NCBI GenBank assembly: GCA_030685235.1
Contig: MU839086.1
Span: 434,001-498,000 of the forward strand
Source of the DNA: Copromyces sp. CBS 386.78
Taxonomy: Eukaryota; Ascomycota; Sordariomycetes; Sordariales; Sordariaceae
Reading direction: 5' to 3'
Length of the DNA stretch: 64,000 nt
Shown: piece by piece, positions 1 to 12,122 of the stretch
Layout: each line of letters begins with the position of its first letter
How positions within the stretch are numbered: the first letter of the stretch is position 1
Notes under the pieces: model-generated
Told to the model about the DNA's origin: nothing
Seen by the model: the letters and a program-made list of their open reading frames with translations, nothing else
Databases searched by the model: none
Position numbers and translations under genes: made by a program

Positions 1-1677
1 GCAAAGGCATTGAGGTACTCGAGAGCAAAGTTGTACCTGCCGGTCTCGAATATGACCGCATTTACACTTTTGCTCAGCTCAAGAGCCCGTTCCCGGTCGG
101 GCTCGACACCCCGGACGAGGCAAAGAAGGAGTGCTCGTGGGAATTCATCTCGCAGAGACAGTTTCCGCGCCTTGCCACTGTTCATGTGGATCTTTATGTT
201 CCCGACATCCGCAAGGCTCGTAGCGGTGGCCACCAAGTATTGTCCCTGGACAACACCAGCAAGTCTAGCTCAGCCAATGCTGCTTTGGGGGACTCGTTCA
301 TCGTCATTCGCTTTCCCTGGCAGGAGCGAGGGCTGGGCGGCACGCTGGCGTGGCTGGGCGCAAAACTCTCGCGGGGTCTTCACGCCGTACCTGAGAAAGA
401 AATCATTCTCCCCGTCTCTTTTCCTTCTGAGGATGAGATTGAGGCCAGGAAGTACACATGGGAGCCAGTGAAGATCTGGCGAGATACGGTCACTGCACTC
501 AACATGGAGGCGGACCTACCTCGGGAGCTGAGGCTGTACTTGGGAGTGAGCAACAAGCTCGGCTTATTTCGTGTCGACCCGGCACGATTGCGGAAGGTTT
601 ACCGAAATGCGCCCAAGAAGGAGGAGGCCGGATATCAGCCCGTTACGGGCTGGCAGGATGCGGTGCGTTTTTGACCATTTCCCTCGACGTGACCCAAAGA
701 AACCCGAAGACTGAAGAACCTAAACTAACCATATGTGAATAGTATCCCGTACATATGCTCAACCTTTCAAGTGTCCAGGACTTGGACGCGAAAATTAATA
801 AGGACGACAACCTCAAGTCACTCGACCCGTTGAGGTTTCGAGCCAACATTATAGGTAAGTCAGTGCGGACGCTTTACCTTTCGGGCATTCATCGAGCAAA
901 ACTTCACAAGGATCCTGAAACATATTGCTCCTCTCGGGAGTTATTAAGCGCATGGCCAGTAAAGGAAGTAAAAGTTCATTATGGAGGGTTGAAGGCACGC
1001 TGTCCGGGAAAGCGCTCTACAAGCAAGACTCCATCCCGGCGCATATTCCTAATGAAGAAGGCCTGCATTAGTCTCCGAGGATAAGGCCTGACTGCGTAGC
1101 GCTAATAAAGCACACGTACACACACACAAATACTAACCTAACCTCATCACACATCACAGTTGACGGTGTCGAAGCTTATGAAGAAGAGACCTGGAAGACA
1201 ATCCGCTTCAACCCCGGGGCTTCCAACAAAAGACAAGACAAGACGAACTTTCACGTATCATGCCGGACTGTACGGTAAGTTTATGTGTGCCGCGCTTCAT
1301 CACCCACCTACCACCTTTATCTGGACAAACACACCTTAAAGACCGTATTATACACATCAAAGTGCCCAGCAACTAACCCCAACAGCTGCAAAATGCCCAA
1401 CATCGATCAAGAAACAGGTTTCCGTCACCCTGCCGAGCCAGACCGATCTCTCCGAAAGTATAGAGACGTAGATCCGGGAATCAAGGGTGTCGGTTGCCTC
1501 GGCATGCAGCTGACTCCCTTGTTCCGTGACCCCAGTACCGAAGCTGAAGCAGCCAGTCCCGATACCAATGATATGGTGATGGATAGCTGGGTCGAAGTCG
1601 GTATGGATGTCGAGGTGCTCAGCCGAGGACCTCATCGGTACGCCAGGATGTTTGAGACTGATAGGCCGGATATCTGA
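1..1677 (+). CDS. MOSC-domain (mARC-like) molybdenum-cofactor protein, 5' truncated
   Basis: Exons at <1..662, 743..854, 1160..1274 and 1386..1677; the start lies outside the window. The first exon holds a MOSC N-terminal beta-barrel stretch (EYDRIYTFAQLKSPFP, later WEFISQRQFPRL). Exons 2-4 carry the MOSC core: YPVHMLNLSSVQDLD, RFRANIIG, then SCRTVRCKMPNIDQETG and an RKYRDVDPG stretch. In mitochondrial amidoxime-reducing components the equivalent Cys-x-x-P/T-x-V/I-D-x-x-T-G motif binds the molybdenum cofactor, so the Cys before KMPNIDQETG is the likely Mo ligand. The family reduces N-hydroxylated compounds with cytochrome b5 and its reductase. Splice phases agree at every junction (exon 3 starts with TT after a G; exon 4 completes an Arg codon). 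Substrate and location cannot be read because the N-terminus is missing. It converges with the SMC2 gene. Confidence 0.88.
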
Positions 1678-2317
1678 GACTCTAACCATCACGGCAGCAC
1701 CGAGTTTAGGCAGGTAAGCAACAACAAAAAAGGTGGAATAGAGAGTCATCAAAAGTCGTTACTTAGAATGGGTGGTTGTGCATTACTGGGTAGACTTAGA
1801 CCTCGTTGGACCTAAAGGCGGGCAGGGCTAGACAGGAAAGCAACTGAACTTGACATCTTCATGGTTGAATCGCATGCATGAAAATGACAAGACTGAAAGA
1901 AAGGAGCGGGATTACTGAGAACAGGAAAGGGGATAAGACATACACACTCCAACAATAAGCAAAGAAGCGAAGCTTGGATGTGTCAGTCACCCAACCACGC
2001 GCCAGAAAGCTCTGATCCAAAGTCATAGACATCGCTCTTCGTTGATTCAAACTCCCGTTCATCCATTCTCCCTGGTCGTTTCCCATCGTTAGTGGTTCAA
2101 ACCAAAACAAAAAATTTTCAAGTTCATTTGCGGTATGAAGCCAAAACCGACCACGCCCAAAATTTACCAATAGAAAACCACCCTACTTTTCTCACTCCTT
2201 CTTTAGGAAATTCATCATCCCGATCCATCCATCTATCAGACAAACTTGTATTGCATAAACCATAAACCATAAGCCTAACACACGCTTACAAACAGACTCT
2301 TCTATTCCAGAAATTCA
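1678..2317. other. Convergent intergenic region
   Basis: 640 bp between the stop codons of the mARC-like gene (+) and SMC2 (-). It presumably holds both 3' UTRs. I see no RNA gene, repeat or credible exon and no canonical AATAAA. Confidence 0.6.
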
Positions 2318-5300
2318 TCACTTCAAATCCGCCGGCGTGAGCGCCTGCACCATACTCGTACCCTCGCTGAACCTCGTCCGGAAGATGCGGTTGGCGTTCT
2401 GGAACATGCCGTCCTTGAGACTGACGACGATGAACTGCGAGCCCTTGAAGCGCGTCTTGATCAGACGGCCAATGTTCTGCGTGTGCGACAGATCGAGGGC
2501 CGCGTCAACCTCGTCGAGAATGTACATGGGGGCTGGCTTGAATTGGAGGAGGGCCATGATGAGGGAGAGGGCGATTAGGGATCTGGATGGATTAAAGTTA
2601 GTGGGGAGGGGGTTATGATGGTACAAGGCCGGGCCCGGGTTCGAGTGGGAGAAAGGAGGGAAAGAACGGGGAAGGGGGCAAGGGAGAGGAGGAAAGTGTA
2701 CCTTTGACCACCACTTAACTCAGTCAGACTCTGTTTCCACACTTTACCAAGCTGCACCTTAACTTCCAGCCCTTCACTGATAGTCTTGCCCTCTGGGGGA
2801 TCCAGCTTGGCGAAACTGCCGGGTAGCAGCTCGGCAAAGATCTGACCGAAGTCGGCATTGACCTTCTCCCACGTCTCCTGCAGCGCCTTCTTCTTGTAGT
2901 CGTCCAAACTAAAAATGGTCTCCTCAATCTTGCGCTTGTCGCGGATGACGGTGCGCATCATGTGCTTGAGCGACACCTCCTTCTTCTCGACGCTGTCGAT
3001 CATGTTCATTACCTTGGGGTTGATCTTCTTGCGCAGGCCCTGGCTGCGCTCCGTCAGGTTCCGCAGCGTGGACTTGCACTCGCCAATGTTCTGGCCCTTG
3101 AAGTCGTAGAGGGTGCCCGGTCGGCCGAACTGGTCCTTGGTCTCGGCGATCCAGTCGTGCTCGCGCTCCATGTGCGAGGCTGTCTGGGCGGCTTGCTGCT
3201 GCTCCTTGTGGAATTTCTCGATTTGGTGGCCGAGCTTCTGAAGTTCGAGTCCCTCTTCGGCGATTCGGGCATTCTTCGACCGGGTAGCTTCTTCCAAAGC
3301 CCGAAGCTCATCGTCGTACACATGCAGTTTGGTCCGCTCATCTTCTAGCTGTGCTAGGACAGAGTCGTGTGTCTCTTGTAGGACTGTTCCTTGGTTCACG
3401 ATGTCGTCGATCTCCTCCTGTTGGGCTTTGAGAGCAACGTCAATGTCTTGAACCTGCTCCCGCGCAGCCGCGAGATCCGCAGCAACCTGTTCTGAGTCTA
3501 GTTGCGCCTCCTGGAGCTCTTTTTGCAACGCCTTGTTAGTAACAGACATCTTGTCCAGGAAGGCACGTAGTTTGTCGACTGAAGCCTGGAGCTCCACTAG
3601 CTTGGCGTCTTTGTTATTGTCAAAGTCCTTCATGTCCTTCTCGATTCTTTTGGCTTCCGCTGTGGCTTCCGCTTGTCGCTGCTTGGCCTCCACAATTGAC
3701 TGCTTGAGTTGGACTATTGTTTCCTTCATGTTTGCAATCTCTTGAATGATGGACGAAGACGAGTTGCCGCCGATTTGCTCCTCCGCTAGCTTGATCTCAT
3801 GTGTCTTGAGGTCAAGTTCTTGCTTGATTCTCTTTGCTTGGTCGAGTTTCGTCTTTTCCCGGTAAATTTGGGCGCGTAGCTCATTGAGGGCGGCCTCAGC
3901 CTCCTTCAGCTGCCGGTTGATTTCGTTGAGCTTCTGCAAAGTAACCAAGACGCCGCTCGAATTGGGCGCACTTCCACCTGATAGTGTACCTGATGGGTCA
4001 TAGGAATCACCCTCCACCGTGATGCTCCTCATACGAACATTCGGATCGAACGTCACCCTCTTGGCTGTGTCTGCATCGGCGCAGATAAGCGTGTTTCCGA
4101 ACACGTACTCCATTGCCGCCGACACTTCGCCATCGTAGCCAACCAGGGACAAAGCTAGGTGCACCTTCCCTGGAGCAATTCTTTGCGCGTTGGCAATCGT
4201 TTGTGCCGAGGCCTTGAATGCGGAGATCTTGTTCAAAGGAATGATGGTTACCCTCTTTCGTAATCTACCGCCCTGCAATAGTTGCGTACCAGTCACTTCG
4301 GTGTCTACAACGACGTTGTAAAGACGGCCTCCAGCGCAAATCTCGAGCGCTGTTCCAGCTTCCATATATTCCTTCGGTAATGAGAAGAGCTGTGCCACCA
4401 GTCCTTTTACTTTTGATCGGTCAAAGTTTGGTACTGGATCTTGGTAGTTGAAGTCGATATTTGCGACCTTGCGTTTAAGCGCATCGGATTCTTGTCGTAG
4501 ATTGCGGATCGTCTGTTGGAGCGAGCTTTCTTGCTTGTACAATTCCTCCTCCGAACCGGGTTGGAACCCAAGCTTTCCAAGCTCCTTCTCAAGTCTCTGG
4601 GCCTGAGCTTTCAGGCCATCAAGATCCTTCAGTAAGCCAGCGTTTTGCTCTTTGGCCTTTTTCGCCCGGGGTTCCTCCTCTTTTATTCGCTTCTCCAGAT
4701 GGGCAATTTTGATTTTTGCCTGCTCTTGTTCCGTTGCCGCGGCAGTGATCCTGTTTCTCGCGTCCTGTAGTTGTCCTTGGTAGCCGTTCTCCTGTCCCTC
4801 CTTAGACGCAACACCGGTTTGCAGGGTTTGTAGCAGCTCTTCCTTGGTGTCTGCCTCTTGCCTCTGCTTTTCAAGCGTCTCCTTGGCGGCATCATATTTC
4901 GCCTTGGTCTTCTCGTATGTCTTCGTCTTTTTCTCCAGTGCCGCTTCCAGGTCGGTAACGTTCTTCTCTCCTGCTTTCCTCCGTTCTTGCTCCTCCTTCA
5001 TACTGCTCTTCTTCAGATCCACGACAGTAGCAAGCCTAACCAGCTCGTTGGCGTGCTTCTTTACTGCTTCTTCCAGGGCTTGCGCCTTGCCACCTTTCCG
5101 CAACTCCTTGTCGCGCTGTGCCTTAACCCGTTTTAAGTCGTCCTCCAGATGGGATATCTCATTTTTTAGCCGGATAGCAGATTCCTCAAGCCCTTTCTGG
5201 CGCTGCTTCTTCGCCTCAAGATCCGATGCTGACTGTTGTAGCTTTTCCTGACACCTTACGTAATCGTGTGCCACCACAAGCCTTGTTAATCGCTCCAGGT

Positions 5301-6142
5301 CGTTTTGGGTTTGCTGGAAGTCGAGGAATGCGCGCTTCTCGGTTCGTAGCTTTTCGAGTTTCGGTTCGATTTCATCCCGCAAGAGTTCTTTGATCTCCTG
5401 CAGCTTCATCTCCTTCTTGGCCATTGTCTTCAGTGCTTTGTCCCTCCTGTCCTCGAACATCCTTGTGCCGGCTGCCTCCTCGATCATGGCCAAGATTTCG
5501 ACGGCCTTCATGTTCAACACCTTTGTAATACGACCCTGCATAATGAGGAAGTTGGGATTGTTGATGTTGAGCTGAACCGATTGGAAGAGATTCTGTACGG
5601 TTTGTTGCTGCGCGCGATGGCCGTTGATCAGGTATTTCGAGGTACCTCCGAGCACGATTTGGCGGGTCACGCTGATGGTCGCATACTCTTCGAATCCGAT
5701 GGGTGACTTCTTCTTGTCTCTATTATCAAAGACTATTGTGACGCTGGCCTTCGTGACGCCGGCTTGGCCTCGCTTGTAGATAAGATCCTGTAGGTTTTGA
5801 GCGCGGACTGTTGACATATTGGTGATACCGAGAACGAAGCAGATGGCGTCGAGGATGTTGGATTTACCGCTGCCGTTGAGGCCAGTAATCGAGTTGAAGC
5901 TCTCGTCCCTGTGGCAGCCGGTTAGTTACGCTGTTGGGATGCCTTGGATCGCCCTGACGAATCCGTGTCCTTACCATCCTGAAATGACCGTTCTGACGGC
6001 GTACGACTTGAAGCCCTGTTCAACGCGCGGGTATGTCAGCCCTGTCACAAGTTGAAGTTGTCGCATTACACGTTGGATCCGGTCGCAACTAATGGCGCGG
6101 TGGAAAAACACGTACGTCGATGATGACTTCGGTCACCCTCAT
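2318..6142 (-). CDS. smc2: Condensin subunit SMC2
   Basis: Coding exons, in transcript order, are 6116..6142, 5975..6015, 2702..5908 and 2318..2582, giving 1179 aa, the usual SMC2 length. The first two exons are tiny (27 and 41 nt) and encode MRVTEVIID and [13 protein letters not shown]. The Walker A motif GLNGSGKS is at residues 32-39. Long coiled coils flank the hinge (about 515-680, including [19 protein letters not shown]). The ABC signature LSGGQR is at 1087-1092 and Walker [14 protein letters not shown] at about 1110-1122. The last intron (2583..2701) splits the Arg codon of the signature, AG|A. SMC2 pairs with SMC4 in condensin to compact and resolve mitotic chromosomes. The methionine at 5817 lies inside the ATP-binding domain (residue 54) and is not the start. 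Confidence 0.97.
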
Positions 6143-7470
6143 TTTGGCGTCGTTGTGATTATGGCCGAGGGATCGTCGTGTGGTTGGAAGTTCGGCGCTG
6201 CTTCAAGAGACGCCCGCGCCTGCCCGGTCAAATCCAACAAGATCGAAGATGGACCCAACGTTTGTTTACTTTCTCAGGCACCATCCGGGTTTGGGGGAAG
6301 AGGGCGTGTGGGCCAGGACTAGGCGCCCCGCACTCACGTCTGCACGTGCCCGTCTGGCGCGATGCTCGCGGAGTGGGTCTTATAAAGCGGCTCTCTGCGA
6401 CACTGGGCCCGTGCATTGCTTACCCCTTTTCGGTCCATCACCATTCTTTCAAAACGGTCTGTTTTCAAGATTGTTTCAATCGCCGACTTTACGCACTTGT
6501 CTGCATTTTCTGCATTACACGATGTCGTGTTTTAATACTTTATATGCCCATAATTCTTTCGTCGGCACATATCTCACGATATTCGGGCTTAGCCCGCAGG
6601 AATGATCGGGACGCGAAGCTTTACGCGGAATTTCATCCTCCGTCTTCAAGAGCCTTTTATTCGGCCTGAAGCAGCATATCATTACGTACCAAAGACGATG
6701 CGAAACGGACCTGATTTGGTGTAAATCGCACGAAACCCAAACACATTGCGGAGCCTTGCCTTCAAGTGCAGGCAAGGCATGGCCGCTCACCCCGCTATAC
6801 TTCTTGGCGATGAATTGGCCGACGGGAGTCCGGGATCTACGAGCCTCCATCCGTCACTGCACCAAACAGGGCCATGCCGCTGGAAGGCAGTCGCAGGCAC
6901 GCCGCCAACTGGAACACAGTGGCACGACTGGTGGGTGGGAACCTGCAGGCACGCTCCTGTCCAATTCCACTTCCACCAGCTCGTCACACCGGAAGCTCTT
7001 GAATCTTTCCCCCATCCAGGTTTCCCGTGAAACATTGAACGTCCCTCGTTCAGATCATAATTCGGCTTTTTATGCCGTGTTGGTTATTTGACGCGCAGTT
7101 CCATTAATCACCTAATCGACAACGACCTGTTACCCGTCGTACCTTGTGTCCTATCATCCAATCTCACGGCTTAGCTCCAACCGATTGGGCCATCACCTCG
7201 ACGCAACAAAGTGAACCTACAAAGAGAAGACGACGTTACAGCACCATCTCGAGAAAGAGAATACACGAAGCGAGAGCATTCATAACGCTGCGACCACTGC
7301 CCATAGTTCCCAGCAGCTACACACTTGCAAACGAATAATAACAGCCCAGCAGCAAGGGGCGCCCTCTCCATGATTCCTCGAACGATTGCTATCTGATGCT
7401 CCCTTCGAACCACGAACCATAGGCGCCGAGGTTTGCGCCCTCCCCGTGAGGACACAATCAACACAAAGCT
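6143..7470. promoter_or_regulatory. Divergent upstream region of SMC2 and the LysM gene
   Basis: 1.3 kb between the SMC2 start (-) and the LysM-protein start (+), so it must hold both promoters and 5' UTRs. A TATAAA occurs at 6381-6386 on the plus strand, far from the LysM start, so its relevance is unclear. No convincing exon or RNA gene was seen. Confidence 0.5.
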
Positions 7471-9303
7471 ATGAGTCTCTCGCAGCGCCCCTCCAGGAGT
7501 GCTCTCTTGTCGGCTTCAAAAGATGCAGATGACAACTCTGTTCGCCCACGAAACCGCCGCGTAGCGAGCAACCGCAACGATGCAACCACATCCTCCCTCT
7601 ACTCAAGTCCGAGCAGGACGCCGGACAGAGGCGCCTCGCCGATTCCCCCCGCACGCATAGGAGATGTTACTGGGAGAAATAATTCTAGACTTGAGGTCGC
7701 GGCGGGCTCTGCTCGTGCAAGTAGCCCCAGGGGCGGTCATGGTCTGCTCGATGGATCATGGGCTTCTACGTGGGCCTCCGTTCAGGAGTTCACCACATCA
7801 CTTCTGACCGGTGGGGAATCATATCACACCGGGTCAGAACGACCGGCAACGAGAACGGCTGGAAAACAAAAGACTTCCAACAGCTGGGGTCCCGAACCAC
7901 CAAACGAATTGAGGCCACGCTTAGAGGATGTTGGGTCAGGATCAATGACTGAGCGGGAGGGGCGTCTCAGGGCGCTTAGGACAGCAAGTGTACTCGAAAG
8001 CCATGAAGGTGTCAATGGCGGCCTGGATTTTTCTAAGAGATTCAAGAAGCGTAGTTCAGACGAGGACTTACGAGAAACTTCTCAAATTCAGGAAACAGCA
8101 GAGCACCTGGTGTACATTCACCATGTACAATCAACCGATACCTATGCCGGGATTGTACTTCGGTACAAGTGCCGTGAAGACGCTTTCCGTAAGGCCAACG
8201 GTTTATGGTCCCGAGACAATATCCAAATACGCAAATGGCTTGCGATACCCGTCGACGCCTGCGAGATCAAGGGGCGCCCTTGCGAAGGCCCCTCGTTTCC
8301 CGGAGCTCATGTTGATTACTTGGCCCGTACGCCGGAAGCAACAGACCCATTTGGGCGAGACATCTCCAACAACCGAGAGTTTTTCGGCACTTCGACCAAC
8401 GATCAAGGCGGGGATAACAAGTTACAAACAAATGATGACGAGCGACCATGGACACACGTGCGCTGGGTATCACTCGACTCATTTCCTAACCCTGTCGAGG
8501 TCGCACGAGTAGGATGCAAAGTTTTGGGATATTTCCCCCCGCGTCGGAGGAAGAGCATGAACACTACTTCCACCATGACGTCGCCTAGGACGTCGATGGA
8601 CGTCCCAGGTATCACCCTAAGTGGAGAGGCCGGTCCTGCGAGTCCCGGCAGCGTCTGTTCCCGCCGAACTAGCCTCATGGGAAGCCGCCCAAGTCTAGCT
8701 GGGGATGATGCTCGGCCGGCATGGATGAGACGCCCTGGAGGCGTAGGCTCGCTGCGGAATGTGAGAGCACCAGGACCCGAGAAGGATTACTTCAACACGT
8801 GGACAAATAAGCATCTACCGGGCCTGAACATTGATTCTCTACCGTCCATGGCCGTTTTAGGTGCTGAAACTGCCCACATTGGGTTCACCGGCGCTGGAGA
8901 GCATCCAACCATCGTCGAGAGTCCTTTTGAAGACGGAGGTGATGCTTCTGCGATAAATGGGCAAGGGTCTACCGGCCTCGATAAAGCGGCTGCGGCGGTC
9001 GAGAACTGGCTACGAGGCGCATTTGTCAAACGGCCAAGGGGACTTGGAACGCCTTCGCTAGGCGCGTCGAAACGGTCGACTCTGGGACCTGAAGAAGGCG
9101 ACCTCATCGAGCTTACCGACACTAATAGTGACGATGGTCGAGGAAGCAGTGCCAATCCTGCGTCTGAGGACATGGGGGATACAGGCCTGCTAAAATTCGG
9201 AGCTGGTACGTCTGGGAGAAGCGCCAAAATGGGTGGGAGTGGGATGATGAGAGGGAGGTATCCCAGCGGCAGTCTGGCTGGGAGGGGTAAGAAGGCGGAC
9301 TGA
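7471..9303 (+). CDS. LysM-domain protein without signal peptide (610 aa)
   Basis: A single-exon gene. The N-terminus (MSLSQRPSRSALLSASKDAD) is Ser/Arg-rich and has no hydrophobic signal segment, so the protein should stay in the cytosol or nucleus. One LysM-like domain lies at about residues 210-260: LVYIHHVQSTDTYAGIVLRY, then KANGLWSRDNIQIRKWLAIP. This has the usual layout of a start strand, the LALRY-like helix, the Asn before a hydrophobic residue, and a closing strand ending in IP. The rest is low-complexity, rich in Ser, Gly, Arg and Pro, with a basic C-terminus. Intracellular LysM proteins of this layout exist in fungi and animals (LYSMD type); their ligand is unknown. It should not be confused with secreted chitin-binding LysM effectors. 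Confidence 0.8.
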   Translation: MSLSQRPSRSALLSASKDADDNSVRPRNRRVASNRNDATTSSLYSSPSRTPDRGASPIPPARIGDVTGRNNSRLEVAAGSARASSPRGGHGLLDGSWASTWASVQEFTTSLLTGGESYHTGSERPATRTAGKQKTSNSWGPEPPNELRPRLEDVGSGSMTEREGRLRALRTASVLESHEGVNGGLDFSKRFKKRSSDEDLRETSQIQETAEHLVYIHHVQSTDTYAGIVLRYKCREDAFRKANGLWSRDNIQIRKWLAIPVDACEIKGRPCEGPSFPGAHVDYLARTPEATDPFGRDISNNREFFGTSTNDQGGDNKLQTNDDERPWTHVRWVSLDSFPNPVEVARVGCKVLGYFPPRRRKSMNTTSTMTSPRTSMDVPGITLSGEAGPASPGSVCSRRTSLMGSRPSLAGDDARPAWMRRPGGVGSLRNVRAPGPEKDYFNTWTNKHLPGLNIDSLPSMAVLGAETAHIGFTGAGEHPTIVESPFEDGGDASAINGQGSTGLDKAAAAVENWLRGAFVKRPRGLGTPSLGASKRSTLGPEEGDLIELTDTNSDDGRGSSANPASEDMGDTGLLKFGAGTSGRSAKMGGSGMMRGRYPSGSLAGRGKKAD

Positions 9304-9943
9304 TTGTAGCCGGGGAGCAAGATCGCTCGTTTGCATAGGACGTCGGTTGATCTACAGCTTTGGATTCATGACGGGGGATACCCACGATAAGCATATTCGT
9401 AAAGTACCGTATAATGGCGTCATATTCCTGCATCATAGGGGGCCGGTGAAGTTGACCAATTTTACATTAATTATCCTTTTGGCGGTTTTGTACGTATCGA
9501 GGACTAGAGCGAAAGCGGGGACATTGAAGGCAATCATTAGGCCATGGAATTTCCAAGAACTAGATTTCTCGTCCGCTATTGTCCGATTATTCGTTTTTGA
9601 ATACACTGAGCCACGATTTAGTTATGTTTGGGCACCGATTTAAGGTTTGCCCATAGGAATGACATTGGTGACACTCGACGTCAACTCGAGCCCCTGAATG
9701 GCCGTGACGGGAAAAGAAACATCTACACTGTGCAAAATACACACATCAAACCCTAACCCCTGCGCTTAACCAGACATGGACCGACAATGAATCTCAACCA
9801 CGGCAAACGCCAAGAATTCAACATCATCCCCGAAGAGAACCTTGAGGAACACCATCCGATAGCACGTGGAGGGTTATCACAACATAACAAGCCTTCGACG
9901 CATTTTCAATCAATTCCTCGCCTCACCTCAATATCACTGTCCG
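9304..9943. promoter_or_regulatory. Spacer between the LysM gene and ARV1
   Basis: About 640 bp between two plus-strand genes, presumably the LysM 3' UTR plus the ARV1 promoter and leader. An in-frame ATG at 9866 could extend ARV1 by 26 residues, but the conserved start MPICIEC is at 9944. Nothing else recognised. Confidence 0.5.
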
Positions 9944-11110
9944 ATGCCGATTTGCATCGAATGCAGACACCCTGTGAAGACGTTATGGAGGGAGGGCGCC
10001 GGTGACAAGTCGACCGGACACAACATCCGGTTGACGGTGTGCAAGAACTGCGGCCGTTTCTGTGATAAATATGTCGAGCATGACTTTGTCGTTCTCTTCA
10101 TCGATCTGGTCTTGATCAAGCCGCAGGTATGTGATGAGCACAACTACCCCATGGATGTGGTACATTATGATATGCTCTAGTGAGCATAAACTCAAGTACC
10201 CGAATCGAGGAGAAGGTGACATGAAGGTGATAAGACAAGAGAGCTAAAGATTATGAACGATATAGGTCTACAGACACTTACTTCACAACACCTTGATGAA
10301 AGACGAGGATGAATTCGCAGTACGTGTTTCCGATACCCCATTCCCATTTCACTGGTTTGTCCGGCACTAACATAGTGAACTAAATCGAAAAGCCATCCAT
10401 CATCCGACTTGGAGTCCTTCTTCTTCTCTTTGATGTCTATCTTACGTGGGCACGCATCGAAAAGCAATCAGTTCCGGCCGCCAACAGTGTAGATGGCACA
10501 GCGTCGTCCAGCATGAACAGCGCCAGCGTCAGCAACTTTGGTCGTCTCGCGCAACAACCGATTGTGCTACAGTACATGTTCTTCCGTACGTCTTGCCCTA
10601 TATCTTGAACTTCTCATTTTTCCAGCTTGCTAATTGGCACATAAAGTCCTCCTCTGCACCATCTCCACCCTAGCCTTCCACGGTTCCATCCGTTTCCTCA
10701 CCTCCAGTCGGTACTCCCCCCTCCACCTCCTCGGCATTCTCCCGCAGTTCAGCCGACCCAACTCGGTCTCGACCGCCCTTCTCGTCTCGTCTTCTACCAA
10801 GCTGTTCCCCATCCTGATGGTGATATGGGAATACGACGTTCCCGCGGCGGCGCGCTCGTTGGGCTGGGCCGTGGTGGCCAACAACGTCGAGGCGCTCAAG
10901 ATCCTGCTGGACTGCAATTACGGCGTGGCAACGCTGCTGGCGACGGCGGGCGCGCTGAGCCGGTGGGCTATGGGAAGGGCGGTCTTGTGGGCGGCTGGAC
11001 TGGATGGGGTGGACTCGGTTGGGGAGCATAGTGTAGCGGAGGAGAGGAGGGTGTTGGGGTCCTTGTTGATGTATGCGAAGGATTGGCTTGGGAGGTTGGC
11101 TGTTGGTTGA
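9944..11110 (+). CDS. arv1: ARV1, ER lipid/sterol homeostasis protein
   Basis: Exons 9944..10126, 10266..10319, 10393..10585 and 10647..11110 give 297 aa. The ARV1 homology domain opens the protein: Cys4-x2-Cys7 and Cys33-x2-Cys36 form the zinc-binding motif (MPICIECRHPV, IRLTVCKNCGRFCDKYVEHD), followed by VVLFIDLVLIKPQ and, across the first intron, VYRHLLHNTLMKDEDE. Exons 3 and 4 supply hydrophobic membrane segments (PSIIRLGVLLLLFDVYLTWA; the LILMVIWEYD region is split by charge). ARV1 family members act in the ER membrane in sterol movement and early GPI-anchor synthesis. Splice phases fit: exons 1 and 2 end on full codons, and exon 3 leaves one base that joins TC to make Leu. The start at 9944 was chosen because the zinc motif begins there. 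Confidence 0.93.
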
Positions 11111-11687
11111 TATTGAGGGGGGTGACCAGTGAAGTGACTCTTTAAAGCCACCTCTGCTGCCTTGTGCCTTAGGGAAGTGTGTATGAAGAACATTTACCTT
11201 CTGTGTTTGAAGAACAACGTCATCTGGTTTGAGAGGAGAGCGATTGTGTGTCATAATCCGTAATATGATAGCATACGCACAAGAAATCGTATGGAATGAA
11301 ATCACTCCCTATCTCCTCGTTGTCAATGGTGACGGACCACACAACGCCTGCCGTCTTGAAGGCTCGCTCATCAGGGCCATCTCTTCCCATGTTTCTGATA
11401 ATGCACCAAGGTTTTGAAAGTTGCATATTTCGCCCAGTAACGCCATGCCTGCCTTCTCCGTTATGTGTATAAGTGTTGGTTGGGGTATTGATACAACCTT
11501 AGCTGTGCCACACACAGTCCAGGTTTCGTCTACCGGAACTGCCACCCCCATCCTTCTCTTCCCTTCCTCTGGTCATCATTGCCCAGCGCGTGCCAGACCT
11601 GAGTGTCTTTCTCGTCTCGGTTCGGCTCTCGTCAAAATTTCTTTCTGGTCGTGTTCGTCATTGTCGTTGCCGCCGTCATCTCTCGCT
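11111..11687. other. Convergent intergenic region
   Basis: 577 bp between the stops of ARV1 (+) and V-ATPase subunit e (-). Probably the two 3' UTRs. No gene, repeat or RNA recognised. Confidence 0.5.
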
Positions 11688-12122
11688 TCAGTGGTGAATG
11701 TATTCTTTGCGCAAATCGGAGCGTCTCGGTTCGATGAGGGGATGTAGTTGGGCAAGGAAGGTGATAGCCCACATGAGATAACAGCTGATGAAGGCGAGGA
11801 TGAGGGACGATCGCCATAGTCTGCGCAATTCGAGTAACATGTTAGCTTGGTGTTCTTGGAGACGGCGCCGGCCATTGCTGCTCGGCAACACAACGCACAA
11901 GACATAGGCAGGCAAATGAAGAAAGAGAAGTACGTACACTTGGTTCTCGCCCTTGGGCGAAAAGATCCAGGCAGCCACGCACATGCCGGCGACTACCACC
12001 AGGCCGATGATAATACTCCATCTGCGCGCCGGAAGCAGGTTGTCAGTTCAGAGCCGCAGCGCGGTTCGGCGACGGAAAGGGAAGGACTAGGGAGCACTAA
12101 CCCGTTCGCCATTTTCCCAGTA
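11688..12122 (-). CDS. vma9: V-type ATPase subunit e (75 aa)
   Basis: Three coding exons in transcript order, 12112..12122, 11938..12021 and 11688..11820, encode 75 aa, the normal size for subunit e (Vma9/ATP6V0E). The first coding exon is only 11 nt. Two transmembrane helices are visible: SIIIGLVVVAGMCVAAWIF near the N-terminus and SLILAFISCYLMWAITFLAQ after the loop FSPKGENQ. They are followed by the family's LHPLIEPRRSDLR tail. The protein sits in the Vo membrane sector of the vacuolar proton pump and is needed for its assembly. The splice GT|GTACGT joined to A-CTA-TGG gives ENQV-LWRSS and keeps the frame. Confidence 0.92.

Noticed and set aside
5815..5817. ATG as the start of SMC2
   Set aside because: It would remove the Walker A motif, which is encoded in frame just upstream.
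7471..9303. Secreted LysM chitin-binding effector
   Set aside because: No signal peptide and a long low-complexity body; fits intracellular LysM proteins instead.
10670..11305. 211-codon minus-strand open frame over ARV1 exon 4
   Set aside because: Low-complexity antisense product with no family features.
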